64,000 nt of DNA from Rhyzopertha dominica (GCA_025024175.1 QCXZ01000041.1:47549786-47613785), one strand, 5' to 3'. Shown: positions 34,641-47,639, counted from the stretch's first letter. Translations and numbers: made by a program. The notes: generated from the letters alone by a model not told the origin.

Positions 34641-35229
34641 CTCTTGAATCATGTTCCAAATATGAACAATATTTTTTCTGTTATTGCCGCTTTTCTCTTA
34701 GGAGCTTGAAAACTGTCATTTAAGGAAAGTCGACTTGTCACCAAGCACTCGATTAATTTGCTTTAAAGGTCTTTTACGCTTGAAATTGTAAACAATATCA
34801 CAGCCCGATAATACTCTTTGTACATTTTAATCACTTATTGGCGAAATGATGACTTTAAACTTATGTAAATTAAAAAAGCTAATCTTATAAACAACTAGGC
34901 TCAAATATCAGACAAAATTTGTTGCAAAAAATGTCTTTACCTACTAGATAAGCTTTGTAAAAAGAGAACAGCACTCGTATTTCCTGTAATTTGCAATGGT
35001 CAAATCTGGGCTACCTTCGGAAAATTATTTTTTTATGTTTCTCTCAGTACTACATTTGTTTGTAATCGTGACATACAGCAGCTTAAAAGCAATTACATGG
35101 GTTCGATAACAACTCCGGAGAAAAAGGTGTGTCCCGGCTGGAGAACATCAGATTCAGCTGCGCGACACAGGTGGATTTCCTGACGTTCGCCTGGAGATTT
35201 GAATTTTACATTATTTTTATTCAAAAGTG
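34641..35229. other. Unassigned AT-rich spacer
   Basis: No gene or repeat was recognised. Confidence 0.3.
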
Positions 35230-35720
35230 TGCGACAGAATAAAAATGTCTAGAATGTGTCATATTTATGCAGACGTGGTCCCGGTAGCTGCGCTCGCACA
35301 TCTGCACGTCGCGCCTTCATCTATCATCGCTATCGCGCTTTCCCCGTTTCTTCCGCCGGCCCAGAGGCTGCGATCTCCTCCAAAACGTTCCGTTTTTGCT
35401 CGCGAACGGCCCTCTTTCTTCTCCCAGTTCCCGACGACGCATCGCCGTTTTTCCCCGGCATATAACAACCGTCATCGGTAGATAATTCTGGCGGAAAAAC
35501 TTTGTAAATCTTGCGATTTATTACTTTGTTTTCTTCTCGTTCCGTCCGCTGTTGACGGACTTCTTAACGTGATTCTCGTTAATTATGTAGACGTTGGTAA
35601 TTAAAAGTAAATATCCACTACAATCGTGGATATAGCGCCGTTGTGTTCGCCGAAGTATCGCGGCTCCGCTTGAATGGACCGGCGAAGTGCTGTTAATCTT
35701 TGCGGATTCTCCGTAGTTTG
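35230..35720. promoter_or_regulatory. CpG-rich low-copy block
   Basis: About 500 bp with clearly raised GC and CpG content (for example 35290-35470 and 35630-35700) in an otherwise AT-rich window. Open frames exist on both strands (35227-35481 plus, 35265-35468 minus, 35521-35904 minus) but show no domain, and overlapping frames on both strands are expected from the composition. It could be a regulatory element, a promoter or an untranslated exon. I cannot choose between these. Confidence 0.3.
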
Positions 35721-36982
35721 ATGGGCTTAAAATACACTGCAGTTTGAAGCTGCAGCGTTTAGAGAAAATGCTCTTGCACAATGTTGTTTTTAATAATCGG
35801 AATTTAGAGCAATTGAAAGATAGTGAAGCTACAACGGGGTTGTACAGTACAGTATCTGTCGCAGATGTGATTTCACCCGCGGAGCAGATGATTTTGTACT
35901 GCATCCAGTTATTCCGTCGACCATATATTTGAAGAAAACCGTCCTCAACACAACCTACATTTCATCAATACTCTCAATTCTTTTCATAGTTGTAGCTAAT
36001 TACAACGCGAATTTGGTCCCATTAACTCTAATAGTCATATTAATTTTTTGTATTTATTAATTAATTTAGCAAACTTTATTACAAATAAACAGTTACCAAT
36101 CCAATGGTTTTCAAAATAGCTTAGTGCAAAACCTTTATAGCACCCTTTAATATTTACTAAGTTATTTGTAGTCCGACAGTCGCATTCATCCATTTCTGAT
36201 TTTATATTTTGCCTCGCACGTGACATCGTGCTCAAATCCATACCCAAAATTGCCACATTAGTTTGAGTGTACCAAGGGCAGATAATGGTGAAATTCGTAT
36301 ATCAGAATAGCGGGTTCTAAACTGATTCAGAGCAGTTAGGCAAAATAAAGTGTTAGTTTTTTATAAACCGATGAAAATTGACGTAACGGGTTATGAGTTC
36401 GATCGTTATGAGCTTTTGACTCTTGGTTCTGTTTATCAATGTCATCTATTACCAAAAAATGGCAGAGAACGACAAATAGCTCTAATATAAGAAGAAACAC
36501 ATTAAGGTTTTTGTTTACATCCATATTTCAGAAGATTTACCTCTAGAATTGCTCTTCATACGGCAGGATTATCGAAAGCATTTGGTAAGCTTGAGTTATT
36601 TCTTATTTTCCTGAAGTGTACAACTTTTTAAATTCCAATTTTTAAAAACGTTTCACCGAAAGTTGCCAAGCTTCTAAGCACACTCAAGTAGCCGATGTTT
36701 ACACATTATCGATCTCGTTATAACAAAAGGGAAGTGAAAGCGCGCACCGCAAATATTATAGCTTGTGGAGATATCCGAGTTTACTTTTGCAATTTTGAAA
36801 ACAATAATAATTAAACGACACGGTTTGTCTTACGCATTACCACGCTGGGAACGGGCGAGCCGGGCTTAATTTTAACATCTGAAATCCGACGAGCGGGACG
36901 AATTGAATCCTTCATTTAATGAAGTCGAATTAAGAGACCTTCATGTTGGTCTGTACTCGTTCTAATCGGTTAATTAAGACAT
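35721..36982. other. Unassigned; partly GC-richer
   Basis: No gene recognised. About 36700-36950 is GC-richer and single-copy; the rest is AT-rich. Confidence 0.3.
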
Positions 36983-37060
36983 GTCAGGAGAACGGTCGAG
37001 TGGTTAAGGCTTTCTTCCATGGTTGGATTGAGGTGTAAGTTTTGGTATCTGGCGGTTAAT
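36983..37060 (+). pseudogene. tRNA-like relic (Leu/Ser-type A box)
   Basis: ACGGTCGAGTGGTTAAGGC (36992-37010) is an almost perfect internal A box of the type in tRNA-Leu and tRNA-Ser (consensus TGGCCGAGTGGTTAAGGC). It is preceded by GTCAGGAG, reminiscent of a tRNA-Leu acceptor start. About 45 nt later, GTGTAAGTTTTGG (37032-37044) is a poor match to a B box, and no good cloverleaf closes. It may be a decayed tRNA or a tRNA-derived SINE head. Confidence 0.4.
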
Positions 37061-38229
37061 CTACACAGCTGTCAGCTCTGGATTTACGGGGGCTTAACAC
37101 TTGTAGTACACGTAAACTATATTTAGATACTCTGAATGCCTGAATGCTGCACAAAAAGAATTTTTCATGCAACAAAATAGGGCAACATATATGTACCGAT
37201 GTCGAATTTCGTCCAAAAAGAGATTTCGATACTGTTAAATTATCTGATAAACAAACATCGATGGTTTATTTAGAAATTAAAAATAAATCAGAGAAACTGT
37301 TGTAGTAACAGCTTAAGAGTAAATAAACGTAAGACATATCTTCCCTAAATACATATGTGCAATTCAATGTGTAAATGAGCTGTTCTATGGACCAATATTG
37401 TTAAAACAAGTTGAAAGTGTTGTGTTTTTTGTAGTTGAAAACATTTATACGTAGTGTGCGTCACCTCCTATGATAAGTCTAACTTCACGAAAATTATTGT
37501 GTAAGGTAAGGTTTTCTTTTAAATACATTGCACAACACTTTGATGTACTTATTAAAACTTGCATATCGGGTCAAAGATGGCGGCTCCGAACACTTACGAG
37601 TACCTCTAAAAAACCTTACTTTAGAAAAAGATTGTGTCGCTGGCGATGTATACTTTAACCGATATAAACTGCCAAAGACCATTTCACAGTTAATGAGACA
37701 AAGTCTAATTACGTTGCGATATATTGCGAAGTAATCAATGATGGCGTAATATGGATATATTGTTACCATCCCTAGTTGCAACGAGGGATATTCGTAAAGT
37801 GATGACAAGCATTTGTTAGTTTTGGTATCCTACAAACATATTTAATTTTTAACACAATGTTGCTTATGGATTACGTCACATTCTAGGATAGATAAAGGGG
37901 AGAGAAATTTAATGAAATTGAAATATACAGAGTGCTCTATTTAAAAAACCAACTTGTACGTAATATTTCTGAAAACATTACTTTAGGAGAAAAATAAAAC
38001 ACGATTTTATGCCACTGAAAAAATTATTCACAAATATTAAAACAGTTTTTCCATATTATTTATAGTGATCAAGATTAGAACGTCAATAGAAATTTACTAA
38101 ATTAAAAAAAAACGCCTTGCATTTGAAAAAGGCATCAAGTGATCCAAGGTTTTTCTCGGTCTGTAGTCTGGAATCCCAACGAAAATGGTCCGGTCGGCAT
38201 CTTTGCATCAACAGTTAGCGTAACCATTG
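37061..38229. other. Unassigned AT-rich stretch
   Basis: No gene or transposon recognised. Open frames at 37470-37808 on both strands overlap and lack known motifs. Confidence 0.3.
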
Positions 38230-38620
38230 TGATTAATCCTGATATAAGTAACATTTATCTCAAGAAATAAAGGTCAAGATATTAAGATGATAGCTATAAT
38301 CTTGAGATCACATATAAAATAAGAAATTATGGATGTCTAAGATCTTGATACAAAAATCAAGACTGAATGAATGCCTAAAAATCCAGGGATAAAATCAAGA
38401 TTTTGATATTAAAATAAATTGAGGAAAAAATATCTTCAGCAGATGTCAAGATTTTGTGATAAAAGTTTTGATCTTGAAATGGAAGTTTAGATTGCGTAAA
38501 AATAAAGAAATTGAGATGAGGCCTTGTACTTCAAGATAACCATCAAGATTCTTAAGATTTGGCCTTGTATCTCAAGAAATATATCAAAATCTTGAGTTAT
38601 TCAAGATCTTGACTAACAAT
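38230..38620. repeat. CAAGAT/ATCTTG-rich degenerate repeat
   Basis: Within about 390 bp the hexamer CAAGAT or its complement ATCTTG occurs more than ten times in both orientations (for example around 38272, 38299, 38342, 38396, 38448, 38471, 38535, 38547, 38606). TATCTCAAGAAATA occurs near both ends (about 38254 and 38568). It looks like a decayed minisatellite or foldback element able to form many local hairpins. No coding potential. Confidence 0.65.
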
Positions 38621-39560
38621 TATCATGAATAAAAGTTATCTTCATGTGGATAGAACCAGTTTATAATGGCGGTCTTGAGTCCTCGTCGTTCTCGACAGAC
38701 CACTGAGATGTAAGAAGAGTAAATAGGGACTAGGTGCGAGGTCGGGACAGTTCCCAGCGAAAATTGGGAATCTTCTTCGTTGTGACAGCCCTGTGGGGAC
38801 GAGCATTGTCGCGTAGGAGGACTATTTAGCTTCCTGCTCCTACGATTAGGATTATTCAAGGCAGTTTGGTGAGCGGTTGGCAGTATGTAGTATCTATAAT
38901 TATTGTCTCATTAATTCAACTAAAACAATAGCCACCATTTTACGAGTCGTATAAGGAGATTGCCTGATTTCGGTTTTGGTTAGTTTGAATGGCGTTGTTG
39001 TATTGATTGTTGTTTGGTTTCTGGGGTGTCATAGGATTGATTGATAAAGGTCTAAAAACGCCTGTCTACTTGGCATTCTTGGATCTTTGTTTTCGTCCGT
39101 AAGCATTTTTTGGCAAAACTTTGCCGCAACAACCTTGAACATGGTGGTTTTTCCACCAATAGGGAATTGATCAGCTAGAGCCCTAATTGTCAATCTTCAA
39201 TTAGATGGAAGCTTTTAGTCCACCTATTGAACGGCTTCTTGGACCTGGACACTGGGCTTGTCAGTCCGCTCTTCATCATGCACATCTCGACAACATTGTC
39301 TTTCACTCATTACATCTCGTCTACAAATAAGGTATAAGTCCTTGTGGATTTGAGTGGCTGAAGCTCCTTTTGCACAGAAAAAGACAGATCACTGCTCGGT
39401 CTTCGCAATTGGCGGAATTAAGCATTGTTGCGGACATTGTTGACTGCATTCACTAACTAGCAAATTATGACTGGAACAACGCAGTAACTTTAGTAGCTTG
39501 GCAGACAATCAGTAGATGGCCCTGTATAGGCTTACAAGTTTGTTCTAACCCGGCAATATT
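38621..39560 (-). pseudogene. Mariner relic, family 2, nearly full length
   Basis: A minus-strand mariner whose 5' end (complement of 39535-39560, with TTGCCGGGTTAGAACAAAC) matches the relic at 5985-6745. Traces in order: GASATQIHKDLY (about 39330-39370), DVHDEERTDKPSVQVQEAVQ (about 39225-39285), RLTIRALADQFPIGGKTTMF (about 39140-39200), MLTDENKDPRMP (about 39070-39110), YDTPETKQQSIQ (about 38995-39030), RDNARPHRAVTTKKI (about 38765-38810), NFRWEL, and NWFYPHEDNFYS at 38626-38661. These are the HTH motifs, DEE.SG.PS, TPETKQQS and HDNARPHRA blocks. The TGDETW block is lost and stops are frequent. Confidence 0.82.
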
Positions 39561-40739
39561 CGAATATGCGTCGTAATTTTAGCAGTCGACTTCAGATATT
39601 ATTTGTTGATGTTTAGGTTTACTGTATTTTGTTGGTGTGCTCTAGTTATATATTATATAACCACATAAATCTTTTTTTAATGATGCGTTTTTCAAGTATA
39701 AGTTCACAAGACCATAACAGTTCATTCAATCTATTCAACTTTTTGAACAACTACATTCCCTTAATTTAATCAGGCCTAAAAACCCCCAGTCGGACGTCAA
39801 ATCCGCCAGGAAAACACCGAACCTCCTCGGGGAACACATGCAACTCGAGTAGCTCCGGAACGGGAGCAGTCCGGGGGGTTGGGTCAAGCACCACCCGGCG
39901 GCGCTGCAGTCGCATCAGGTACGGCGGCTTGCATCCTCTCGCTAATGAGATGCAGACGCGGTAAATTGCGACGGTCTAGATCAAAGCGGGCGGACGATTT
40001 TATTTCATTAAATTATCTAGCAAGCTGGAAGAAACTTTCCGTCGGATCCGTGTAAGGAATACCGTGAATCGTAATCCAAAGCTTAATTTTTACAGTTGTT
40101 AGACACGAATCGGGCCGACCCCGCTGAGAATTCGTTAGGAGATCGTGTCTGCGTGAGCTGGTTTGGGAGTCAAGTGTCACTCGGTCGGAGGAGGCAGTCA
40201 TTATGGTTTCTTGAGGAGAGGGTCTGTTCATTAGTAATGGAGTAATCATATTTGGGATGAAATTGGACATACCTCATCAAATTGATGAATTACATCTTCC
40301 AACGGAAACATTATTCAACTGAAGTGGCGCCTATTATGATAATTTTTACAGCTAGGTTGCTTTGTTGTCCTTGAGACAGAAACAACGTACATAAAATTCA
40401 GATAGCGTGAAGGATGCACTAATGACATCATCTGAACAGAATGAATGTGAACATTTCTGTGAAATTGTGCTGCATTTGGATAGTCACTTTCAAGTCATTC
40501 GCAACTCTCATGAGTATAATCAGTATTCGTTTGCCAATTGATCGCAGAGTTGTGTTACGTATACTTATCTAGAGTTCTACTGCACCAAATATGGCTTGAC
40601 CAACAGACATCATCGTTCCAGAGTTCTGTAATGCATCATATAAAAATTAATATGCTTTCATTTTCCAACAAATCTACGTACCTGCGTCCAGCGGTTGTAA
40701 TCTATTATAGTATAGCCTAGTCAGTTCTTTGAATTTTTT
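39561..40739. other. Unassigned; GC-rich at 39780-40230
   Basis: 39780-40230 is a CpG-richer single-copy block (CCACCCGGCGGCGCTGCAG near 39890) without a convincing frame. The rest is AT-rich. Confidence 0.3.
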
Positions 40740-41170
40740 CCCCCATCCACTGCCTTTTTAAGCTGACCAAGCATATGAAAATCCCTTGGGGTTTGGCCAG
40801 AGAAATAAGGGGGATATTGTGTCTACTCGAACTTAAAATCTTAGATGGTGGCAGCGTTCCTTGCTTGTTCTCCTGGTCTTAGGTTGGTGATAGTGTGCAC
40901 CCATGTCTCATCTCCAGTCACCATCCTTGTCATAATGACATTTCCTTCTGCTTCATACCATGTGATCATTCACATGGATCAAAGCGTCGTTGTTTCACTT
41001 CTGGGGATCCATTGCTTTGGCACCCATCTTGCTGAGACTTTATGGAAATTCAGTTTATCGTGCATAACGTGATAAACAGAACTATGACTTATTTTCAAAT
41101 CTGCAACGATCCAGGGTGTTACGAGATCTTCCGATAGATTTTGTTTCACTAATGCTTTAACTGCCAAATG
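40740..41170 (-). pseudogene. Mariner relic with internal deletion, family 4
   Basis: Minus-strand blocks: KISHSSVYHVMHDKLNFHKV and SARWVPKQ (41010-41095), the second HTH and WVPK motif; MVTGDETWVHTIT (about 40895-40935), first catalytic block with TGDETW intact; and YPPYFSGQTPRDFHMLGQLK with KAVDGGK (about 40745-40820), matching HPPYSPDLAPSDFHMFG.LK. The HDN block between them is deleted. Confidence 0.78.
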
Positions 41171-41501
41171 GACGCGGACGTCACAACACTATATATGTTT
41201 AACCAAGTTAGTGAAGCTTTCACCATAATCTCACCAATAATTATGAATTAGTTTTACACCATTATTGTGCCAGTAACGAATATAGAACGCTGTTCCTTCC
41301 TATTGCATTACTCCAGGACAGTTCCTGTTTTTAAACTGTCAGTGTGACACACTTTGAATTCTTTCTATGATATGTCATTAACGAAGCTTTCTAGATCTCA
41401 AAAGTGGCATTCTTAGCTAGTTTTAAGACGAGGCTCCACTTCGGGTATTTTTAAGGCACTTTTAAGGTTTACATTTGATTCTGGTTTGTATTTTATCATT
41501 A
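41171..41501. other. Unassigned spacer
   Basis: No feature recognised; AT-rich. Confidence 0.3.
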
Positions 41502-42838
41502 TACGAGGCATGTTTTTTAAGTAAGTACCGTTTTGCGGTAGCGCCGCCGCAGCGCTACGGTCGGCGTTCCGCGCATGCGCGCTGGTTACCTACATCTCTT
41601 GTCTACGCACTGACGCCATTACAGTTTGATTCTTCATTGTATACGTTGTTTACTGAGTGTTTAAGATGCCTCCGACAATCGTGAGTCCCGCCGATTGTGA
41701 AGTACGGGCTGTTATACGATTTCTTAGTGCTAAAGGCGTAAAACCGATCGATATTCATCGTGAGATCTGTGAAGTTTACGGACAAAACATTATGAGTGAT
41801 GGAATGGCAAGGAAATGGGTGAGAGCATTTAAAGATGGCCGCACAAATGTGCATGATGAAGAACGGAGTGGGCGTCCTTCGGTCGTTAATGAAGATTTGG
41901 TGCAGAAAGTGAACGAAAAGGTGAGAGAAAACAGACGCTTTACAACTTCATCATTGTGCGACTGCTTTCCTCAATATTCTCGTAGTGTTTTGTATCGCAT
42001 TGTGACCGAGAACTTGAATTACCGGAAATTGTGTTCACGTTGGGTTCCGAAAATGTTGACGGATTTGCACAAAACCCAACGTTTAGGCAGCGCATTGACT
42101 TTCCTTGAGCGGTACCACAATGAAGGTGAAGATTTTCTTAGACCAAATTGTTACTGGTGACGAAACATGGGTGGCCTACGTCACACCAGAATCGAAACAA
42201 CAATTCATCGAATGGCGACATTCATCATCACCCAAAAAAGTGAAGTTTAAGCAAACAATTTCTGCCCGGAAAATCATGTGCACAGTTTTTTGGTACAGAA
42301 AAGGAGTATTGCTAGTGGAGTTTCTGCCTCGTAATGAGACAATCAATGCAGCGTCTTATTGTGAGACAATGAACAATCTGCGTCGTGCAATCCAGAACAA
42401 AAGACGTGGCAAGTTGAGTAAGGGTATCGTTTTGCTGCATGACAATGCCCTTCCACATGTGGCTAGTCGGACCAAAGATTTCATCAAATCTTTTAAATGG
42501 GAAACTCTAGATCGTCCTCCATACAGCCCTGATCTGGCGCCCAGCGACTACCATTTGTTCCTGCACTTGAAGAANCACCTGGGTGGTCAGCGTCTTCAAG
42601 ACGATAACGAAGTCGAAACATTTGTGATACAGTGGTTAACAAGTCAGGCGGCAGAATTTTATGAGGAGGGTATTCAAAAACTGGTGCCACGTTATGACAA
42701 GTGCCTCAATATTCACGGAAATTATGTAGAAAAGTAGATTAAGGTACAGGCTTTCATGTAAGATAAAATTATTGCGATATCTTTGCACGTCTTTTTTTAA
42801 TTCCAAAACGGTACTTACTTAAAAAAACATGCCTCGTA
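41502..42838 (+). mobile_element. mariner copy B, full length, plus strand
   Basis: About 1.34 kb bounded by TA (41502-41503 and 42837-42838) and by terminal inverted repeats of about 30 bp (CGAGGCATGTTTTTTAAGTA from 41504, its complement before 42837). It is nearly identical to copy C (60545-61878), which lies in the opposite orientation, and to the fragment at 1-255. The high identity of the three copies implies recent spread. Confidence 0.95.
41666..42737 (+). pseudogene. mariner transposase, one frameshift
   Basis: The ATG at 41666 starts MPPTIVSPADCEV. Order of parts: first HTH (KPIDIHREICEVYG), linker DEERSGRPS (about 41855-41880), second HTH (TTSSLCDCFPQYSRSVLYRI), CSRWVPKMLT, TGDETWVAY (about 42156-42182, first Asp), HDNALPHVA (about 42438-42464, second Asp), YSPDLAPSDYHLF (about 42522-42560, third Asp). 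The spacing between the last two is 34 residues (DD34D), standard for mariner. One extra base near 42136 (GATTTTCTTAGACC against GATTTTTTAGACC in copy C) shifts the frame after EGEDFL, so the two halves are read in different frames. An N lies at 42575. Otherwise almost undamaged. Confidence 0.93.
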
Positions 42839-45800
42839 AATAGCTTATTAAGGTTAACAAATTCGTAAACAAACTCAGCAATGAGCAGATGTATCAGTAC
42901 AGTTATGTTCAGGCATCAAAAGCGTACCTCAATATATAGGACGAGTCTTTTAAGGTATTACAAAGCAATATCTCTGAAACGCTATAATATAGTTTTATGA
43001 AGTCTTGGTGAGGTAATAGGATATATATGAAAGGATATCTTAAACCCTATTGCTTTACACCATTTGTAGAAAAATAATATTCTCTTTCTCACCTGGTTAC
43101 NTAATTATCATTTATTTATTGCGGTGTAAAGTAAACATTAATATACGACTTAATTTAAAATTATTTGTTTATTATAAATTTTATTTATTTATATGACCAA
43201 TTAATATGCATTTATGGAAATACGTAATGATTGCCACTTATTATTATTATATATTATTATTTCTCAGTTTATTGGTCACAACATGAATGGAAACTAATTT
43301 TAATGTGCAATTGTAGGAGATTGTAGGATTAATTACGTAGCAGGTGCAAAGTTATGAATTCGGAGTAGAAATCAAGTAAACGAAAACATATGAGTGGGTG
43401 TTTTAGGAGCGGTAGCTCTTTTCCTTCGTATAGATTAAAGGCGGCTTGCTACGGATACTGGAATGAGTCAAATCTCAGTAATGACGATATTGCTTTTGTG
43501 CAGGTGTCATCCATACCACAATATACTACAAAAAAGGACTGTACGAGTAAGACTAAAATTTGCATTATCTTTCGCGACAGGTTCTCAAGACAAATGCAAG
43601 AAAATAACAGGTTTTTTAAGAATATCTAAGGGGAAAATGTACACATATGCAATATACAACAGTTATTATTTAAAAGAAACGCTTGAAGATAGATAGATTG
43701 GTCCTTCTGGTTCGGTAATTGCCTGATCCTCTTGACTTTGTAGGGTTTTATCAAGGAAAAAGTGTTTGCAGTTGCACCAGCAACTTTAGTTGATATGAAA
43801 AACCGAATACTGTTAGCCTGATTATTTGTGATGCCTGAGATGTTAGATGTGCGAAATTTATTTTTGAAAAGCAGTCAATAAGCGTTTGGAAGTTGACCCA
43901 GGGCATATCGAATACCCTCTCAAGCATGGCTGGCATTAATTAATTAGAAATTGAGTCCTTAGCTTTTACTTAATTGTATATTTCTTCGGCAATGCTTTGC
44001 TAGTTGTGAACAATTTGTATTGTAGCTTGTAATCGTTATTTGCCATCACAAAGTATGTCAGATGTTCCTCATATTTTTATTGCGACATCGTTTAATATCA
44101 TCTCACTTCTCTTCTAAAAAGTCACATTTGTGCCAGCAAAACGGCACAGCAACATGAATTTCACGAGTATAAAGATATATGATCATCTCATCTGACGGCG
44201 ATTCCTCCGAAAGCGCCTCCTAAAGTTGCGCATAATCCCCTTGACTAACTGTTCGCACTTCTTCACATCAAAATCTGGAGTTGCGTCGCCTCCATCTCTC
44301 CTCGAATTTGTCTTTTTCCTCCAAAGCCGAAGGCAAACATTCCTATCGCAATGAGAGGCGCGAGATTGATATGGTAGGCGAAAGGTATTTTGTAAGACGT
44401 GGGCCCTGTAGTTGCCTTAATAGTTGAATTTATCATTTTGTTTGCGCTGCGCGGATGTCTAAACTCGTAATCAACGGCTGTAATTTATTCGAAAGTACCA
44501 AGGAGATATTTAAATACGCACGCAGCGTGGGACGACGGAACGAGCTCTGTAGGAAACACCGCAACTGCGAGGGACGAAACACGGTTTCCTGGTGGTTCAG
44601 AGCGCCGCCGAATGCTGCTAGCATCACCGTTACAAAAGAGCTTGAGTTACAAAGGCTGATATACCTGCGTGCAGCTTTTCGGTGTGAGACGTAAAGTCAA
44701 GGTCACCTTTGTCGATCCTCGCCGTGTGTTTTACAAGGTTTCCCTTCTTTTGTTGTGGTAACAATGAGATGTTCGACACTGTTTTTTTTTACGTTAAAAG
44801 ATAACAAAAAATCTGGTGGTATTCAAAATTATGACGACAACACACTAAAGCATTGGTTCATGATGTACCTTATTTCAGTTCTAGAAATTGAATAAATTAA
44901 ATTATCAAAACGTGGCAAAGTGGAACAGGGTCATAAAGAATTAAATTAAAAGTAATTGCATTTGAGTAATTAATTTAAATTTTTTGTCGACATTATTTTC
45001 GATGAGATAATTTAGAGAGAGATACTGGCTAATAGAGACATACAACCATGACCATCATCATGATCCTGGAAAAATTTTCAGTAAAATATACTTTGGGATT
45101 TACGGAAAATCTAAAAAATCTAATTTTTTGTATGCACTTTCGACCATAACTAACTATAGCAGCGACATATATTTGCTTGATTCTTTCTTCTTGTTCCATT
45201 CGTTGTTTCCAGGAAAACTCCAAAAGAAAGTAGGAAAATTTGGAAAACCATAAAATTGGTTAGATTTTTATGGAAAAAAACTCAGTTGACTGTTATCACA
45301 AAAGAGAAAAATCTGAGGAAAAATACGCATTCCAGTGTAAATTAAAAAAAACATCGGTTTTTACTTTTGTGATTTTTGTTCATCAAAATAAAGGTCGTTA
45401 TTTCAATTCGCTTACAATAGATGGAGCTACGTTCGCAAATATGTCAACCCATGCATTTGACTCTGACAATACATTCCACATTTTTACCCAGTTAATTTCA
45501 TATTCATAAAGTGATTAAAGTTTAGTCGATCTTCACAAAATTCATCACTGTCTCGTCTCGAATGAACGAAATAATGTAAGCTCTAAAGTGCCAATCGGTT
45601 ACATATTGACGAAAAATGGATCCAGTTGTATATTACTAGTTGAATTTTGGTTCTATTGTAAATTCTTCGCAATCTGTTTATATGGTCAATTAATTGACTT
45701 TAAATTTTGGAACAAAGCTGCATGATTTCAGGTCGGTCACATTCCGGGCACATTGGTGTACTTCACGTCAATCAAATACTCGCACAATTGCTGCTAGGTT

Positions 45801-46429
45801 TATTTCGCCTCTTTCTCTAAGCTCATAAAAGTATGTCTCTAGAAGCTACCTACTTTAAACAAATTCAAGGACATTTAAGGCAAGAAATCTTGATGGAATA
45901 CTTAAATACCCTGATGGTTATAAAAAATAATTGCTGCTGGAAAACAGTCATAATCAGCAAAGATTGTTTGAAATGACAAAGCCAGAGCTACTATAAAACT
46001 ACCGCCAACTGCTAAAAATTGTTGGTATTAAATTTGGCAACACAAACAGTAATGATTTTTTTGACTGCCTTGACTATTGAACATGATAAGTTCAATATAC
46101 TCTACTATTAGACGGCTTTAATTCTACACTGCTGGTGCTTGAATTCAGTTACTGCAAAACGATTTATACAGAAAAACATTATAACTCATGCATTCCTAGA
46201 ACCAAACATTAGGTAATTTTAACTGTTATCTGGAGATTTCGGATATAAATATCTGTTATCCCTTGTGATAATTATTCTGTAGCGTGGGAATACTTACAAG
46301 TGCGTTTTTTTTTAAAGCACTTATTTTAGAACGAGCCTATATAACGCTTTAAAGCTTTCGAACCGGATGGTCGTAGACAAGATAGTTAGTTAGTGTATTC
46401 ACCGTGACGACCACAAGTTGACCACTGAA
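42839..46429. other. Long unassigned stretch with candidate regulatory blocks
   Basis: No gene or transposon recognised in 3.6 kb. 43180-43330 is very AT-rich but carries orderly homeodomain-type motifs (ACCAATTAATATGCATTTAT at 43197-43216, GTAATGATTGCC at about 43227, GGATTAATTACGTA at about 43326). 44160-44700 is GC- and CpG-richer and single-copy. Both are weak candidates for conserved non-coding DNA. Confidence 0.3.
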
Positions 46430-46515
46430 GATGGCTGCCACTATAGTAGGTGAAACGTCTGGAAACAGTCATCCAGCCTGAAGCTTTCTTTTTTCACCAT
46501 CATCCCATCGAACCT
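46430..46515. repeat. Penelope-type terminus (solo)
   Basis: CTGAAGATGGCTGCCACTAT, then AGGTGAAACGTCTGGAAAC and TTTTTTCACCATCATCCCAT (about 46425-46506), follow the usual wording of PLE pseudo-LTRs (GAAGATGGC...GAAACGTC...TTCACC). No reverse transcriptase or nuclease traces were found next to it, so it is either a solo end or a heavily truncated copy. Confidence 0.6.
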
Positions 46516-47639
46516 AAGCTAACGACCTCGCAAATTTCGTTTTTGATTAACCCTATCTGAGAAAAGAATCTTATCAAGGACGAAATATGGCTCACCAACT
46601 CATCCTAGACAGGTTCGATAGGCTTCATCTCTAATTTCAAGCTTAACCAGATATTCTCGTATAACTCTAACTGCGAAGGTCTAACATTATGATGTGCGAA
46701 GGTCCTACTAGGACTTGTGCGTATGAAATTTCGAGGAATAAAGTGATTCCCTTCCAAACCATAACAGACCGAATAAAAATCGCTAATTAGTACCAGTGGA
46801 AGCAGTAACGTCGATATGACCCATTGGACACTGCTACAATCCTCAACATTTTACGCCACGTGATTTCTGGTAAAAAATCCAATCTTACAACTCATTTACG
46901 ACGTCGCAATTGTGCCTCTGTAGCCATCCTTCTACAAGACAGTCCAGAAGTCTTTTTATAGTGGTCCATTCACTAAAACTAATATCTAACTTTTTGGAGT
47001 TAATTCCATAGTAAAACTGTAGAAGCTGCTATCAGCCCATTCACTATATAACGTTTGAACACTTTTTTTACAACCCAGAGGCTTTTTCCAACANTTCTAC
47101 AATTCTTGCTTTAACGACAAGGATAAGGGTANGCATTATAGCTCGTTAAGTAAACGCTATNGACACTATACGATATCAACTTNAAGTCGCAACAGAAAAC
47201 GCAGAAAAAAACTCCTCATCCGAGGAAAAAGTAGTTCTGTTAATAAAACNTAATCTTAATTAATTTATCTGCCAAATTCCGTTTTAGAATGATGTAGCAA
47301 TAAGTACGCCGTGAGAGAGGAAAATTAGTCAATTTGTTCATTATCTTCTAATTCAATAACTTTGTGGGCGACACGAAATATGAGGAACGACCAAGGGTAA
47401 GGGGGCATTATCCCCAGGGACTCCTGTTATACGTAGAATTAATTAGATGTTGTTTTGATAACCTGCTTCTATGAGTCAGCACTTTGAAGAGAGATTTCCA
47501 ATGCAGTCTTATCGTCTTCAACTCTTAACAACTTCTAAATATTGCAAGGATATTGACTGTTTAGTTATTTAATTATTAAAAGTCGAGTAAGGTCTAACTC
47601 ATTTTTCCACAAAATCCTCAAAACAATTATTGATCATTT
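46516..47639. other. Unassigned, several N bases
   Basis: No gene recognised. Single N bases at about 47093-47250 suggest lower sequence quality. Confidence 0.3.

Noticed and set aside
35521..35904. A 127-codon minus-strand open frame
   Set aside because: No domain or motif is recognisable, and it overlaps an open frame on the other strand in a CpG-richer block where longer chance frames are expected.
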